A stretch of 64,000 nucleotides of DNA from Azovibrio sp. (GTDB lineage: Bacteria > Pseudomonadota > Gammaproteobacteria > Burkholderiales > Rhodocyclaceae). Of this stretch, positions 1-8,916 are shown one piece after another. Each line of letters begins with the position of its first letter. The stretch's first letter is position 1. Where the stretch lies: assembly GCA_026414665.1 (NCBI GenBank), contig JAOAIO010000003.1, positions 1-64,000 on the forward strand, given 5' to 3'. The position numbers and the translations under genes were made by a program. Below the pieces are notes generated by a model that was given only the letters and a program-made list of their open reading frames with translations, did not search any database and had not been told where the DNA came from.

Positions 1-305
1 GCATGGAACTCACCGCAGTGATCCGCGCTCTCGAAGCGCTGAAGCGCCCAGTCTCAGCCCGTATCCACACCGATTCCAAATACGTGCAGCAAGGCATCAG
101 CACGTGGATTCACGCTTGGAAAAAAAATGGCTGGAAAACCGCGAGCAAGGCGCCGGTGAAAAATGCCGATCTGTGGCAACGGCTCGACAGCCTGGCACGC
201 CAGCATGAGCTGCAGTGGATCTGGGTCAAGGGCCACGCCGGCCACCCCGACAATGAACGCGCTGACGCGCTCGCCAACCGCGGCATCGAGGAACTCCGAC
301 GATGA
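1..305 (+). CDS. rnhA: Ribonuclease HI, C-terminal part (5' end outside window)
   Basis: Frame open to window start; [25 protein letters not shown] and [18 protein letters not shown] match RNase HI. Confidence 0.95.
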   Translation, partial: MELTAVIRALEALKRPVSARIHTDSKYVQQGISTWIHAWKKNGWKTASKAPVKNADLWQRLDSLARQHELQWIWVKGHAGHPDNERADALANRGIEELRR

Positions 306-1033
306 GACAAATCTTCCTGGACACTGAAACCACCGGCCTCGACCCCCGCCAGGGGCATCGCATCATCGAAGTCGCCTGCGTCGAGATGGAAAATCGCCGC
401 CTCACGGGCCGGCATTTGCACCGCTACATCAATCCCGAGCGCGAGATCGACGCTGGCGCCTTGGCGGTACACGGCATCAGTAACGAATTTCTCGCCGACA
501 AACCCAAGTTCGCCGACATCGCCCGCGAGCTACAGGCTTTCATCGCCGGCGCGGAACTGGTCATCCACAACGCCGCATTCGACATCGGCTTTCTCGATGC
601 CGAGTTCGCCCGGCTCGATCTCCCCTTGACCCGCGAAATCTGCAGCAGCGTAGAAGATACCCTGCTCATGGCACGCGAGCTGCACCCCGGCAAGCGCAAC
701 AATCTCGATGCGCTATGCGAGCGCTATCAGATCGACAACGCACACCGCACCCTGCACGGCGCGCTACTCGACTCGGAACTCCTAGCTGAAGTCTACCTGG
801 CCATGACCCGGGGCCAGGAAAGTCTCGGCATCGATCAGCCCGTCGCAAGTCCTGCCCCAACGCTGCTCGAACTAGACACCCAAAGCCGCCCTGCGCGTGG
901 CCTTTTGCGCGTGCTCCGCGCCAGCGCCGACGAGCTGGAGGCGCACCAGCGCGTGCTCGAAAGCATCGACAAAGAAAGCAAGGGCGCCTGCCTCTGGCTC
1001 CGACACAAGGAAACCTCCGCGCATGAAGCCTAA
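302..1033 (+). CDS. dnaQ: DNA polymerase III subunit epsilon (3'-5' exonuclease)
   Basis: [24 protein letters not shown] exonuclease motif; ATGA overlap with rnhA stop. Confidence 0.96.
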   Translation: MRQIFLDTETTGLDPRQGHRIIEVACVEMENRRLTGRHLHRYINPEREIDAGALAVHGISNEFLADKPKFADIARELQAFIAGAELVIHNAAFDIGFLDAEFARLDLPLTREICSSVEDTLLMARELHPGKRNNLDALCERYQIDNAHRTLHGALLDSELLAEVYLAMTRGQESLGIDQPVASPAPTLLELDTQSRPARGLLRVLRASADELEAHQRVLESIDKESKGACLWLRHKETSAHEA

Positions 1034-1931
1034 GCTGCCGCGCTGGTGTGGCAACCCTTACCTGCTACTGAGCCTCACAGCCCTGTTCTGGTCTGGCAAC
1101 ATGGTGCTAGGGCGCGGCATCCGGGCCGATGTCCCGCCGCTCGCGTTGGCCTTTTGGCGTTGGCTGATCGCCTTCGCTCTGGTCTTGCCGCTCGCCCTGC
1201 CGCATTGGCGCACACAGGCGCCACGCCTGCGCCAGCATCTACCCGCCTTGCTGCTCCTCGGCGCGCTGGGCATCGCGGCTTACAATACCTTCGCCTATAT
1301 CGCCCTGCAAACCACTACCGCCACCCATGCGGTGTTGCTCAACGCCTTCATCCCGATTGCCACCGTCACGCTGGCCTGGCTCTTTTTCAAGAAGCCGCTG
1401 CGCCTACGCGAAGGCATCGGTATTGCCATATCCTTGCTCGGCGCCCTCACCCTCATCGCCCGGGGCGACCCCAGCCTCCTCATGGCCCTGTCGCTCAACA
1501 CAGGCGACCTGTGGATGCTCACCGCCGTGCTGGTCTGGGCCTGCTACACCCTGGGCCTGCAATTCCGCCCGCCCGACATGCCGCCCATGTTTTTGCTCGC
1601 CGTGCTGATTGCCATCGGCCTGTTGCTGCTAGCGCCTTTCTATCTCTGGGAAATCCTTGCCGGCCGGCACATCGCGCTCCATGCAGGGAGCTTGCTGGGC
1701 TTAGCCTACGTCGGCATTTTTCCGAGCTTCATCGGCTACATCTTCTATAACCGCGGCGTCGCCGAGGTCGGCGCCGGCCGGGCCAGTCAATTCATCCACC
1801 TGATGCCGGTGTTTGGCACCCTGCTCGCCGCGCTGTTCCTGGATGAACGCCCAAGCCTCTACCACCTGCTCGGGATTGGCCTGATCTTCGCCGGCATCGC
1901 CTTGACCACGCGCCAGCCCGCCCGGCCATGA
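1023..1931 (+). CDS. DMT-superfamily (EamA) transporter
   Basis: Two EamA-type TM repeats (LFWSGNMVLGRGIRADVPPLALAFWRW...); start taken at ATG 1023 rather than the ORF-track start 897. Confidence 0.88.
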   Translation: MKPKLPRWCGNPYLLLSLTALFWSGNMVLGRGIRADVPPLALAFWRWLIAFALVLPLALPHWRTQAPRLRQHLPALLLLGALGIAAYNTFAYIALQTTTATHAVLLNAFIPIATVTLAWLFFKKPLRLREGIGIAISLLGALTLIARGDPSLLMALSLNTGDLWMLTAVLVWACYTLGLQFRPPDMPPMFLLAVLIAIGLLLLAPFYLWEILAGRHIALHAGSLLGLAYVGIFPSFIGYIFYNRGVAEVGAGRASQFIHLMPVFGTLLAALFLDERPSLYHLLGIGLIFAGIALTTRQPARP

Positions 1932-2695
1932 AAGCTTTGTTGCGCAGCTGGTGGCAGGGACTACGCCGGCATCGACCAAGCATCCCCACCGATCTTTGGC
2001 AAGCGACCCTGGCCCGCTCGCCGGTCTTCCGGCATCTACATGCCGCGGATCGGGAGCGACTGCGGCAAATGAGCCAGCGCTTCTTACGCGAAAAGCAGTT
2101 CAGCGGCGCCGGCGGACTCGTGCTAGATGATGCCATGCTGGTGCATATCGCCGCGCAAGCCTGCCTGCCCATCCTCGAACTCGGTCTCTCTGCCTACCGC
2201 GATTGGGTCGGGGTGATCGTGTATCCAGCCGAGTTCGTCATTCCACGCCAGATCGTCGACGAAAACGGCATCGTGCACGAATACGACGACACGGTCTCGG
2301 GTGAAGCCTGGGAAGGGGGTCCGGTGCTCTTATCCTGGCAGGACAGCCAGATGGAGGATGAGCGCTACAACGTCATCATCCACGAGTTCGCGCACAAGCT
2401 CGACATGCTCAACGGGGAGGTCGATGGCATCCCCGCCCTGCACTCTGGGCTAAGGGAGACCGACTGGGAGGCGACGCTCATGGCCTGCTACGCAGATTGC
2501 TGCGCTCGCCTCGATCGCGGCGAGACGCTGCCCCTCGATCCCTACGCGGGCGAAGATCCGGGGGAATTCTTCGCGGTTTCGAGCGAAACTTTTTTTGCCG
2601 ACTCGGCCAGCCTCGCAGCCCTCTACCCGGACTGGCACGCCCTGCTATGTCGCTACTACCGGCAAAACCCGGCGCGGTGGCTCACCCCAGCTTGA
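1928..2695 (+). CDS. mtfA: M90-family zinc peptidase, MtfA-like
   Basis: IIHEFAHKLDMLNGEVDGIP zinc peptidase motif. Confidence 0.9.
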   Translation: MKALLRSWWQGLRRHRPSIPTDLWQATLARSPVFRHLHAADRERLRQMSQRFLREKQFSGAGGLVLDDAMLVHIAAQACLPILELGLSAYRDWVGVIVYPAEFVIPRQIVDENGIVHEYDDTVSGEAWEGGPVLLSWQDSQMEDERYNVIIHEFAHKLDMLNGEVDGIPALHSGLRETDWEATLMACYADCCARLDRGETLPLDPYAGEDPGEFFAVSSETFFADSASLAALYPDWHALLCRYYRQNPARWLTPA

Positions 2696-3167
2696 GCGGC
2701 TGCGGCGCGAGCAGGGCTTCCAAGAGGCCGGCTGCGGCATCCTCGACCATGTCGATAACCACATCGAAGCCATAGCCGAGGCCGTAGTAAGGATCAGGCA
2801 CCTCATCATCCTCATAGTTGCGGGAGAATTCCATGAGCAGATGAATCTTGCCATGCCGCTCGGGGCTGCACATGCGGCGCAGGTTGTCGAGGTTGGTCTT
2901 GTCCATGGCCAAGACCAGATCGAAATAGTCGAGATCCTGCGGCGCCACCTTGCGCGCCCGCATTTGCGAAAGATCGTAGCCACGCGCCGCGGCGGCCCGC
3001 TGGGTGCGGGGGTCGGGCGGCTCGCCGACGTGATAGCCATGCGTGCCGGCGGAATCGACCTCGAAGCGATCTTCAAGGCGGCGCTCGCGTAGGAGCTTGC
3101 GGAACACGCCCTCGGCCGTCGGCGAGCGGCAGATGTTGCCCATGCAAACGAACAGCAACCGACTCAC
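2682..3167 (-). CDS. Low-molecular-weight protein-tyrosine phosphatase
   Basis: LLFVCMGNICRSPTAEG (CX5R) and DPYYG motifs; GTG start at 3167 preceded by GGAGGAAGG. Confidence 0.93.
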   Translation of the reverse strand: MSRLLFVCMGNICRSPTAEGVFRKLLRERRLEDRFEVDSAGTHGYHVGEPPDPRTQRAAAARGYDLSQMRARKVAPQDLDYFDLVLAMDKTNLDNLRRMCSPERHGKIHLLMEFSRNYEDDEVPDPYYGLGYGFDVVIDMVEDAAAGLLEALLAPQPLKLG

Positions 3168-3335
3168 CGGCCCTTCCTCCCGCACCACGTTGGGAAACAG
3201 GTTCCTACGCGCCCACGCTGTATCCATGACGGCCTTCCTTTGCTGGGGGTTGAAGACTTTATGATCGTTATAGTTTCATTCTGCGCTTTCGTCAGCACGA
3301 TGGCAATCGCCGAAGACAATGCAAACATCATAAAT

Positions 3336-5414
3336 TTAGCGCTCCGCATCGTGCACTGCAACCCCGAAAGCGCGCTCCTTGAGGCGAAATAGCGCGTCCC
3401 GAGTGGCCGCAGCCTGCTCGAATTCGAGGTTTTTCGCATACTCGTTCATCAGCTTTTCCAAGCGCTTGATTTCCTTGGCCAGCGCCTTCTCGCTCATGAC
3501 TTCGTAGCCGGCCTGCTGCTGGGCGGCCTTGCCTTCCTTGTGCGCCGCATCGGCATCGTAGATGCCATCGATGATGTCCTTGATGCGCTTGACGATGCCC
3601 CGGGGCTCGATGCCGTGCTCCTGGTTGAAGGCGATCTGCTTTTCCCGGCGGCGCTCGGTCTCGGCGATGGCGCGGCGCATCGAATCGGTGAGCTGGTCGG
3701 CATAGAGAATGGCCTTGCCGTTCAGGTTGCGCGCCGCTCGGCCGATGGTCTGGATCAGAGAGCGCTCTGAGCGCAAAAAGCCTTCCTTGTCGGCATCCAG
3801 GATGGCCACCAGGGATACCTCGGGAATGTCGAGACCCTCGCGCAGCAAGTTGATGCCCACCAGCACATCGAACTCACCCAGACGCAGGTCACGAATGATC
3901 TCGACACGCTCGACCGTATCGATGTCCGAGTGCAGATAACGCACTCTGATGCCGTTCTCGCCGAGAAATTCGGTCAAATCCTCAGCCATGCGCTTGGTCA
4001 GCGTCGTCACCAAGACCCGCTCATTGACAGCCACCCGCGTCTTGATCTCGGCGAGCAGGTCATCGACCTGCGTGCTCGCGGGACGCACTTCGATCTCCGG
4101 GTCCACCAGCCCCGTCGGACGCACCACCTGCTCTACCACCTGTCCGGCGTGCGCCGCTTCGTAATCCGACGGGGTAGCCGAGACGAAAATGGTCTGGCGC
4201 AGCATGGCCTCGAACTCCTCGAACTTCAAGGGGCGGTTGTCGAGCGCCGAAGGCAAGCGAAAGCCGTAATCGACGAGGTTTTCCTTGCGAGACCGGTCGC
4301 CCTTGAACATGCCAGCCACCTGACCGATGGTGACATGCGATTCATCGATGAAGAGGATGGCATTGCTCGGCAGATAATCGAGCAGGGTCGGCGGCGGCTC
4401 GCCCGGCCGGCGCCCGGACAAGTGCCGCGAGTAGTTCTCGATGCCCTTGCAAAAGCCAACCTCGATGAGCATCTCGATATCGAAGCGGGTGCGCTGCTCG
4501 ATGCGCTGGGCTTCGACGAGCTTACCTTGGCGCTGGAAATATTCGACCCGCTGGCGCAGCTCTTCCTTGATCGCCTCCACCGCCCGCAACACCGTCTCCC
4601 GCGGCGTCACGTAATGCGAGGCCGGGAAAACCGTGAAGCGTAGCGCCTTGTGCAGCAACTCGCCGGTGAGCGGATCGAAAAAGCGTAAAGATTCGATTTC
4701 GTCGTCGAACAGCTCGACCCGCACCGCGTGTTCGGCGTGCTCCGCCGGAAAGATATCGATCACGTCGCCCCGTACCCGGAAGGTGCCGCGATGGAAATCC
4801 AGATCGTTGCGCTGGTACTGCATCTCGGTCAGGCGCTTGACGATGGCGCGCTGATCGAGCTTGTCGCCGACCCGCATGGTGAGGATCATGTCGTGGTAAT
4901 CCTCTTTATCGCCAATGCCATAGATGCAGGAGACCGAAGCGACAATCACCACGTCATCGCGTTCGAGAATGCTTTTCGTGGCCGATAAGCGCATCTGTTC
5001 GATGTGCTCGTTGATGGCCGAATCCTTCTCGATGAACAGATCCCGAGCAGGCACATAAGCCTCGGGCTGATAGTAGTCGTAGTAAGAAACGAAATACTCG
5101 ACCGCGTTTTCCGGGAAAAACTCCTTCATCTCGGCATAAAGCTGCGCCGCCAAAGTCTTGTTATGCGCCAAGATCAGCGCCGGCCGCCCGGTACGGGCGA
5201 TGACGTTGGCCATGGTGAAGGTCTTGCCGGAGCCCGTCACCCCCAGCAAGGTCTGGAACGCGAGCCCGTCGGCGAGTCCTTCGACCAACTGCCGGATCGC
5301 CTCAGGCTGGTCGCCGGCAGGAGGAAAGGGCTGATGCAAGCGGAAAGGACTGCCCGGAAAGGTAATGACGCGGCTTTCCGGCGCATGTGAAGTGCTATCG
5401 GGATGATCGGCCAT
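3336..5414 (-). CDS. uvrB: UvrABC system protein B
   Basis: [17 protein letters not shown] Walker [37 protein letters not shown] at 5414 (MADHPDS) rather than ORF-track 6080. Confidence 0.97.
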   Translation of the reverse strand: MADHPDSTSHAPESRVITFPGSPFRLHQPFPPAGDQPEAIRQLVEGLADGLAFQTLLGVTGSGKTFTMANVIARTGRPALILAHNKTLAAQLYAEMKEFFPENAVEYFVSYYDYYQPEAYVPARDLFIEKDSAINEHIEQMRLSATKSILERDDVVIVASVSCIYGIGDKEDYHDMILTMRVGDKLDQRAIVKRLTEMQYQRNDLDFHRGTFRVRGDVIDIFPAEHAEHAVRVELFDDEIESLRFFDPLTGELLHKALRFTVFPASHYVTPRETVLRAVEAIKEELRQRVEYFQRQGKLVEAQRIEQRTRFDIEMLIEVGFCKGIENYSRHLSGRRPGEPPPTLLDYLPSNAILFIDESHVTIGQVAGMFKGDRSRKENLVDYGFRLPSALDNRPLKFEEFEAMLRQTIFVSATPSDYEAAHAGQVVEQVVRPTGLVDPEIEVRPASTQVDDLLAEIKTRVAVNERVLVTTLTKRMAEDLTEFLGENGIRVRYLHSDIDTVERVEIIRDLRLGEFDVLVGINLLREGLDIPEVSLVAILDADKEGFLRSERSLIQTIGRAARNLNGKAILYADQLTDSMRRAIAETERRREKQIAFNQEHGIEPRGIVKRIKDIIDGIYDADAAHKEGKAAQQQAGYEVMSEKALAKEIKRLEKLMNEYAKNLEFEQAAATRDALFRLKERAFGVAVHDAER

Positions 5415-5522
5415 GATAAAATTTGCGGCTGTTTTCGTTTGCCCCGCTCGCGGGAACAAGCTGGGATTATTCCGCAATTCTCCCGACTCACCCAAACAAA
5501 CCCACGTCCACCTGGAGAGACC

Positions 5523-6731
5523 ATGACCGCTTCGCTTTTTGCCGCCGTTGAAATGGCGCCCCGTGACCCGATTCTCGGCCTGACCGAGGCCTTCAACGCC
5601 GATGCCCGCGCCACCAAGGTCAATCTGGGGGTCGGCGTCTATTACGACGACAACGGCAAACTGCCACTCCTGGCCGCCGTCAAGGCCGCCGAGGAGGCCC
5701 GCTTGAAGGCCCAGCCGCCGCGCGGCTACCAGCCCATCGAAGGCAACGCCGCCTACAACCAGGCCGTGCAGAACCTGCTCTTCGGCGCCGGCTCCGACCT
5801 GGCCACCAATGGTTCCGTGGTCACCGTCCAAGCCCTGGGCGGCACGGGCGCCTTGAAAGTCGGCGCCGACTACCTGAAGCGCCTGCTGCCCCAGGCCACC
5901 GTGTACATCAGCGACCCCTCCTGGGAAAACCACCGGGCCCTGTTCGAGGCCGCCGGCTTCCCCGTAGACACCTACCCCTACTACGACCCCGCCACCCGGG
6001 GCGTGAACTTCGACGGCATGAAGGCCAAGCTGGCCAGCCTGCCCGCCGGCTCCATCATCATCCTGCACGCCTGCTGCCATAACCCCACCGGCGCCGACCT
6101 CTCCGACGCCCAGTGGCAGGAAGTCGTCGCCGTGTGCAAGGAAAAGAGGCTGGTGCCCTTCCTCGACATGGCCTACCAGGGCTTCGCCGACGGCATCGAC
6201 CCGGACGCCGTGGCCATCCGCGCCTTCACCGCCGCCGGCCTACAGTTCTTCGTTTCCAGCTCCTTCTCCAAGAGCTTCTCCCTCTATGGCGAGCGGGTGG
6301 GCGCCCTGTCCATCATCACCGCCAGCAAGGAAGAGGCCGCCCGAGTCCTGTCGCAAGTCAAGCGTGTCATCCGCACCAATTACTCCAACCCCCCAACTCA
6401 CGGCGCCGCCATCGTCGCCGCCGTGCTCGGCAGCACCGAGCTGCGCCAAATGTGGGAAGACGAGCTCGCGGGCATGCGCGATCGCATCCGCGCCATGCGC
6501 ACCGGCCTCGTAGACGCCCTTAAGGCCGAAGGCGTGAGCCAGGATTTCTCCTTCGTGGTGAAGCAGCGCGGCATGTTCTCCTACACCGGCCTTAGCGCCG
6601 CCCAGGTAGAACGCCTGAAGACCGAGTTCGGCATCTATGCCGTATCCACCGGTCGCATTTGCCTAGCCGCTTTGAACAGCAAGAACCTCGCCGCAGTGGC
6701 CCAAGCCATCGCTACCGTGGTCAAGGCTTGA
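5523..6731 (+). CDS. Aromatic/aspartate aminotransferase (class I PLP)
   Basis: [57 protein letters not shown] (PLP lysine). Confidence 0.94.
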   Translation: MTASLFAAVEMAPRDPILGLTEAFNADARATKVNLGVGVYYDDNGKLPLLAAVKAAEEARLKAQPPRGYQPIEGNAAYNQAVQNLLFGAGSDLATNGSVVTVQALGGTGALKVGADYLKRLLPQATVYISDPSWENHRALFEAAGFPVDTYPYYDPATRGVNFDGMKAKLASLPAGSIIILHACCHNPTGADLSDAQWQEVVAVCKEKRLVPFLDMAYQGFADGIDPDAVAIRAFTAAGLQFFVSSSFSKSFSLYGERVGALSIITASKEEAARVLSQVKRVIRTNYSNPPTHGAAIVAAVLGSTELRQMWEDELAGMRDRIRAMRTGLVDALKAEGVSQDFSFVVKQRGMFSYTGLSAAQVERLKTEFGIYAVSTGRICLAALNSKNLAAVAQAIATVVKA

Positions 6732-6758
6732 GCGGCCGCACGCCCCAGGGCATGACCG

Positions 6759-6783
6759 AGGCGGGGACTCCCCCCGCCTTTTT
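6759..6783 (+). terminator. Intrinsic terminator after the aminotransferase
   Basis: AGGCGGGG-actcc-CCCCGCCT followed by TTTT. Confidence 0.85.
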
Positions 6784-6848
6784 CGCATGTTCGGCAAGCA
6801 CGCTGCGCCACAGCCTAGCCGGCTGGGCGCAGCGACCGAACCACAAGG

Positions 6849-8501
6849 CTACTGCACCGCAGCTTCGAGGCTGGGCAGACGCCCGTTGATCAGCACGGTC
6901 GGCGGCGCCGCGTTCGAACGCGCCAGACTCACCCCGAAGCGGCCAGCAAAAACGCCATGCGCATCGATCTCGACCTGGCCACGCGCTTGCATCAATCCGG
7001 CTTCAAGCAAGACATCGGTAAAGCGCGCGCCAGTCGGCGCAAGCTGCAATCCCCCACTCAAACGCTCGAAGCGGGTGCTGCCGCCGCGGGTCAGCTGGCC
7101 GCGCCCGAGTCGCAGCGCATTAGCCAAATCAACGCCACGCCATTCACCTCGCTCGACACGCCAATCCGCCGTGGCCTCGAGCGCTGCGACAAGCTGCGCC
7201 GCATCGCGGCCCTTGGCGGCAAAGCGCACCAGCCCAGATAAACTGCCGGAAAGGCTGGGCTGAGCGCTCCACAGTCCGGCCAGGCTAGCTGCATTCAGAT
7301 GGTGCAGATGGCCAGTACCGGCGACCCCGGGCGCAGCCCCCCAATCAATCGCCATATCGCCTTCGTAGCGGCCGTCGAAAAAGCGCAGATCAACCGCATC
7401 GAAACGCAACGAGCCCTGCCCTAGCACGCCATGCGCCTGCACATGATTGAAGGTCAGTGCCAGGGACGGCAAGGGCTTCCAAGCATTGGCCTCGAAATCT
7501 ATCTCGAGCGCCTGGCCAGTCGGCTTCAGGGTGAGGCGCAGACCTCGATCATCGCTCTGCAAATTGGCCTGACGCAAGCGTCCGCCCGCATCGCGCTCGA
7601 TGTCGCCAGACAAAGCCCCAAGCGAATGCCCGGCGAGCATAGGCTCAAGGTGTCGCACACTGACCTTGAGCGGCGCAGCGGCATCGCTGCGCGTCAGCCA
7701 CGCCGACAGCATATCAATCGGCAAGCGCGCCGCCTCGATGCGCACGACCTTGTCACGCTGTGGCGCCTGGCCACGCACATGTGGCACGAGATCGGGCAAT
7801 AACACCACCTGGGCCTCCGCCTCACCCGCCTGCCCGAATCGCACCTGACGCAACTCGAGCGCCGGGGCCGGCCAAAAGCGCGGCGCGATGGCGCCGATCC
7901 GCACTGGCACGCCGAATTGTCCCGACAGATACGTCTCCAGCGCCGGCCGATGCGTGTCATAGGGATAAAACCAGAGCGTCCCGGCCGCCCCGAGCACGGC
8001 CAGCGCCAACATGCCGACGAGGATCTTGAACACGGGCAAGGGTCGGCGAGCTGGCGCGGCCTTTTCCGGCTCGCCGCTGCTCCGCGCCGGCTCGGGGGGC
8101 GGCGCGACCGCCACAGCCGGCCTAGGCGGCACAGGACGGCCCAACGTAGAGAAATGGCTCGGCATCACCGTTTCAGCGCTGGCGCTCACTGCCGGCCGCA
8201 TTGGCTTCGGGCCGAACGTGGAAAACTGCGATAGCTGCGATGGGGTGGCGAGCGGCGGCGGTGGCGCCGCCGCCGCCCGGGCAGCCTCGCCGGCAAGAGC
8301 GATGAAGCCCCCGGCTTCGAGTTCCTTGAGCGCTGTCTCGACCAATTTCGCATCGCCGATCTTCGCACTCAATTCCGCCACCCGCGTCTTGCCATCAACG
8401 AGCACCAAGACCATGCGCTGACTACGCTGCACCACACGGGCGCGCTGCGTCATGGCTTCCTCCCCTTGCGGGGTTTTCACATAAATATCGCTAGAGTTCA
8501 T
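6849..8501 (-). CDS. Membrane protein: small N-terminal domain + TM + AsmA-like periplasmic region
   Basis: 550 aa; N-term MTQRARVVQRSQRMVLVLVDGKTRVAELSAKIGDAKLVETALKELEAGGFI, TM LPVFKILVGMLALAVLGAAGTLWF, then AsmA-like [16 protein letters not shown]-type repeats. Confidence 0.7.
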   Translation of the reverse strand: MNSSDIYVKTPQGEEAMTQRARVVQRSQRMVLVLVDGKTRVAELSAKIGDAKLVETALKELEAGGFIALAGEAARAAAAPPPPLATPSQLSQFSTFGPKPMRPAVSASAETVMPSHFSTLGRPVPPRPAVAVAPPPEPARSSGEPEKAAPARRPLPVFKILVGMLALAVLGAAGTLWFYPYDTHRPALETYLSGQFGVPVRIGAIAPRFWPAPALELRQVRFGQAGEAEAQVVLLPDLVPHVRGQAPQRDKVVRIEAARLPIDMLSAWLTRSDAAAPLKVSVRHLEPMLAGHSLGALSGDIERDAGGRLRQANLQSDDRGLRLTLKPTGQALEIDFEANAWKPLPSLALTFNHVQAHGVLGQGSLRFDAVDLRFFDGRYEGDMAIDWGAAPGVAGTGHLHHLNAASLAGLWSAQPSLSGSLSGLVRFAAKGRDAAQLVAALEATADWRVERGEWRGVDLANALRLGRGQLTRGGSTRFERLSGGLQLAPTGARFTDVLLEAGLMQARGQVEIDAHGVFAGRFGVSLARSNAAPPTVLINGRLPSLEAAVQ

Positions 8502-8534
8502 GAAAGCGCTGCTTTTCTCTATGTCTTACCGCTG

Positions 8535-8563
8535 TTGACGCCTACCGCCTCAATCGCTAGAAT
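8535..8563 (+). promoter_or_regulatory. Sigma-70 type promoter of tRNA-Asn
   Basis: TTGACG - 17 nt - TAGAAT just upstream of the tRNA 5' end. Confidence 0.8.
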
Positions 8564-8576
8564 GCGCGCCATCGAT

Positions 8577-8652
8577 TCCTCGATAGCTCAGTCGGTAGAG
8601 CGCCGGACTGTTAATCCGTAGGTCCCTGGTTCGAGCCCAGGTCGAGGAGCCA
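8577..8652 (+). tRNA. tRNA-Asn (GTT), CCA encoded
   Basis: TCCTCGA/TCGAGGA acceptor, anticodon loop CTGTTAA, GGTTCGAGCCC T-arm, GCCA end. Confidence 0.97.
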
Positions 8653-8658
8653 AAATCC

Positions 8659-8686
8659 AAAAGCCACACGTTAGTGTGGCTTTTTT
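8659..8686 (+). terminator. Intrinsic terminator of tRNA-Asn
   Basis: AAAAGCCACAC-GTTA-GTGTGGCTTTTTT. Confidence 0.9.
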
Positions 8687-8916
8687 CATTCAGTGTAGCT
8701 TTTTTCATTTCCTCTGCCGCTGCTTCGCCCACCTCAGCGAGCAAGGCAGTTCCCCTGCCCCGCACGGCACGCGCGAGTACGCAGGGGCCTTTGCCGGCCT
8801 GCGCGTCAAAATACCGCGCGGGATAAGCCCTTGGCGCATCGGCTTGGCAAAGATAGCGCATTTCCTCCATATTGTCTCGTAAAATCGATTTAAATCAGCG
8901 TTTAATGACACTTATC

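Noticed and set aside
120-127. A8 run in rnhA as a frameshift site
   Set aside because: Encodes conserved WKKNGWK in the normal frame; no alternative product apparent.
5415-5522. LexA box in the uvrB promoter
   Set aside because: CTGTTTTCGTTTGCC lacks the ACAG half; no CTGT-N8-ACAG found.
5415-6080. N-terminal 222-aa extension of the uvrB ORF
   Set aside because: It is antisense to the aminotransferase; UvrB homology starts right after ATG 5414.
8577-8652. tRNA-Asn as a genomic-island attachment site
   Set aside because: No integrase nearby and no duplicated tRNA 3' end seen downstream.
8550-8870. 106-aa ORF with GSSTWARTRDLRINSPALYRLSYRG
   Set aside because: This peptide is the antisense translation of tRNA-Asn, a well-known spurious annotation.
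8705-8911. Small ORF MSLNADLNRFYETIWRKCAIF between tRNA-Asn and the permease
   Set aside because: No homology recognised and unremarkable context; not enough support to call a gene.
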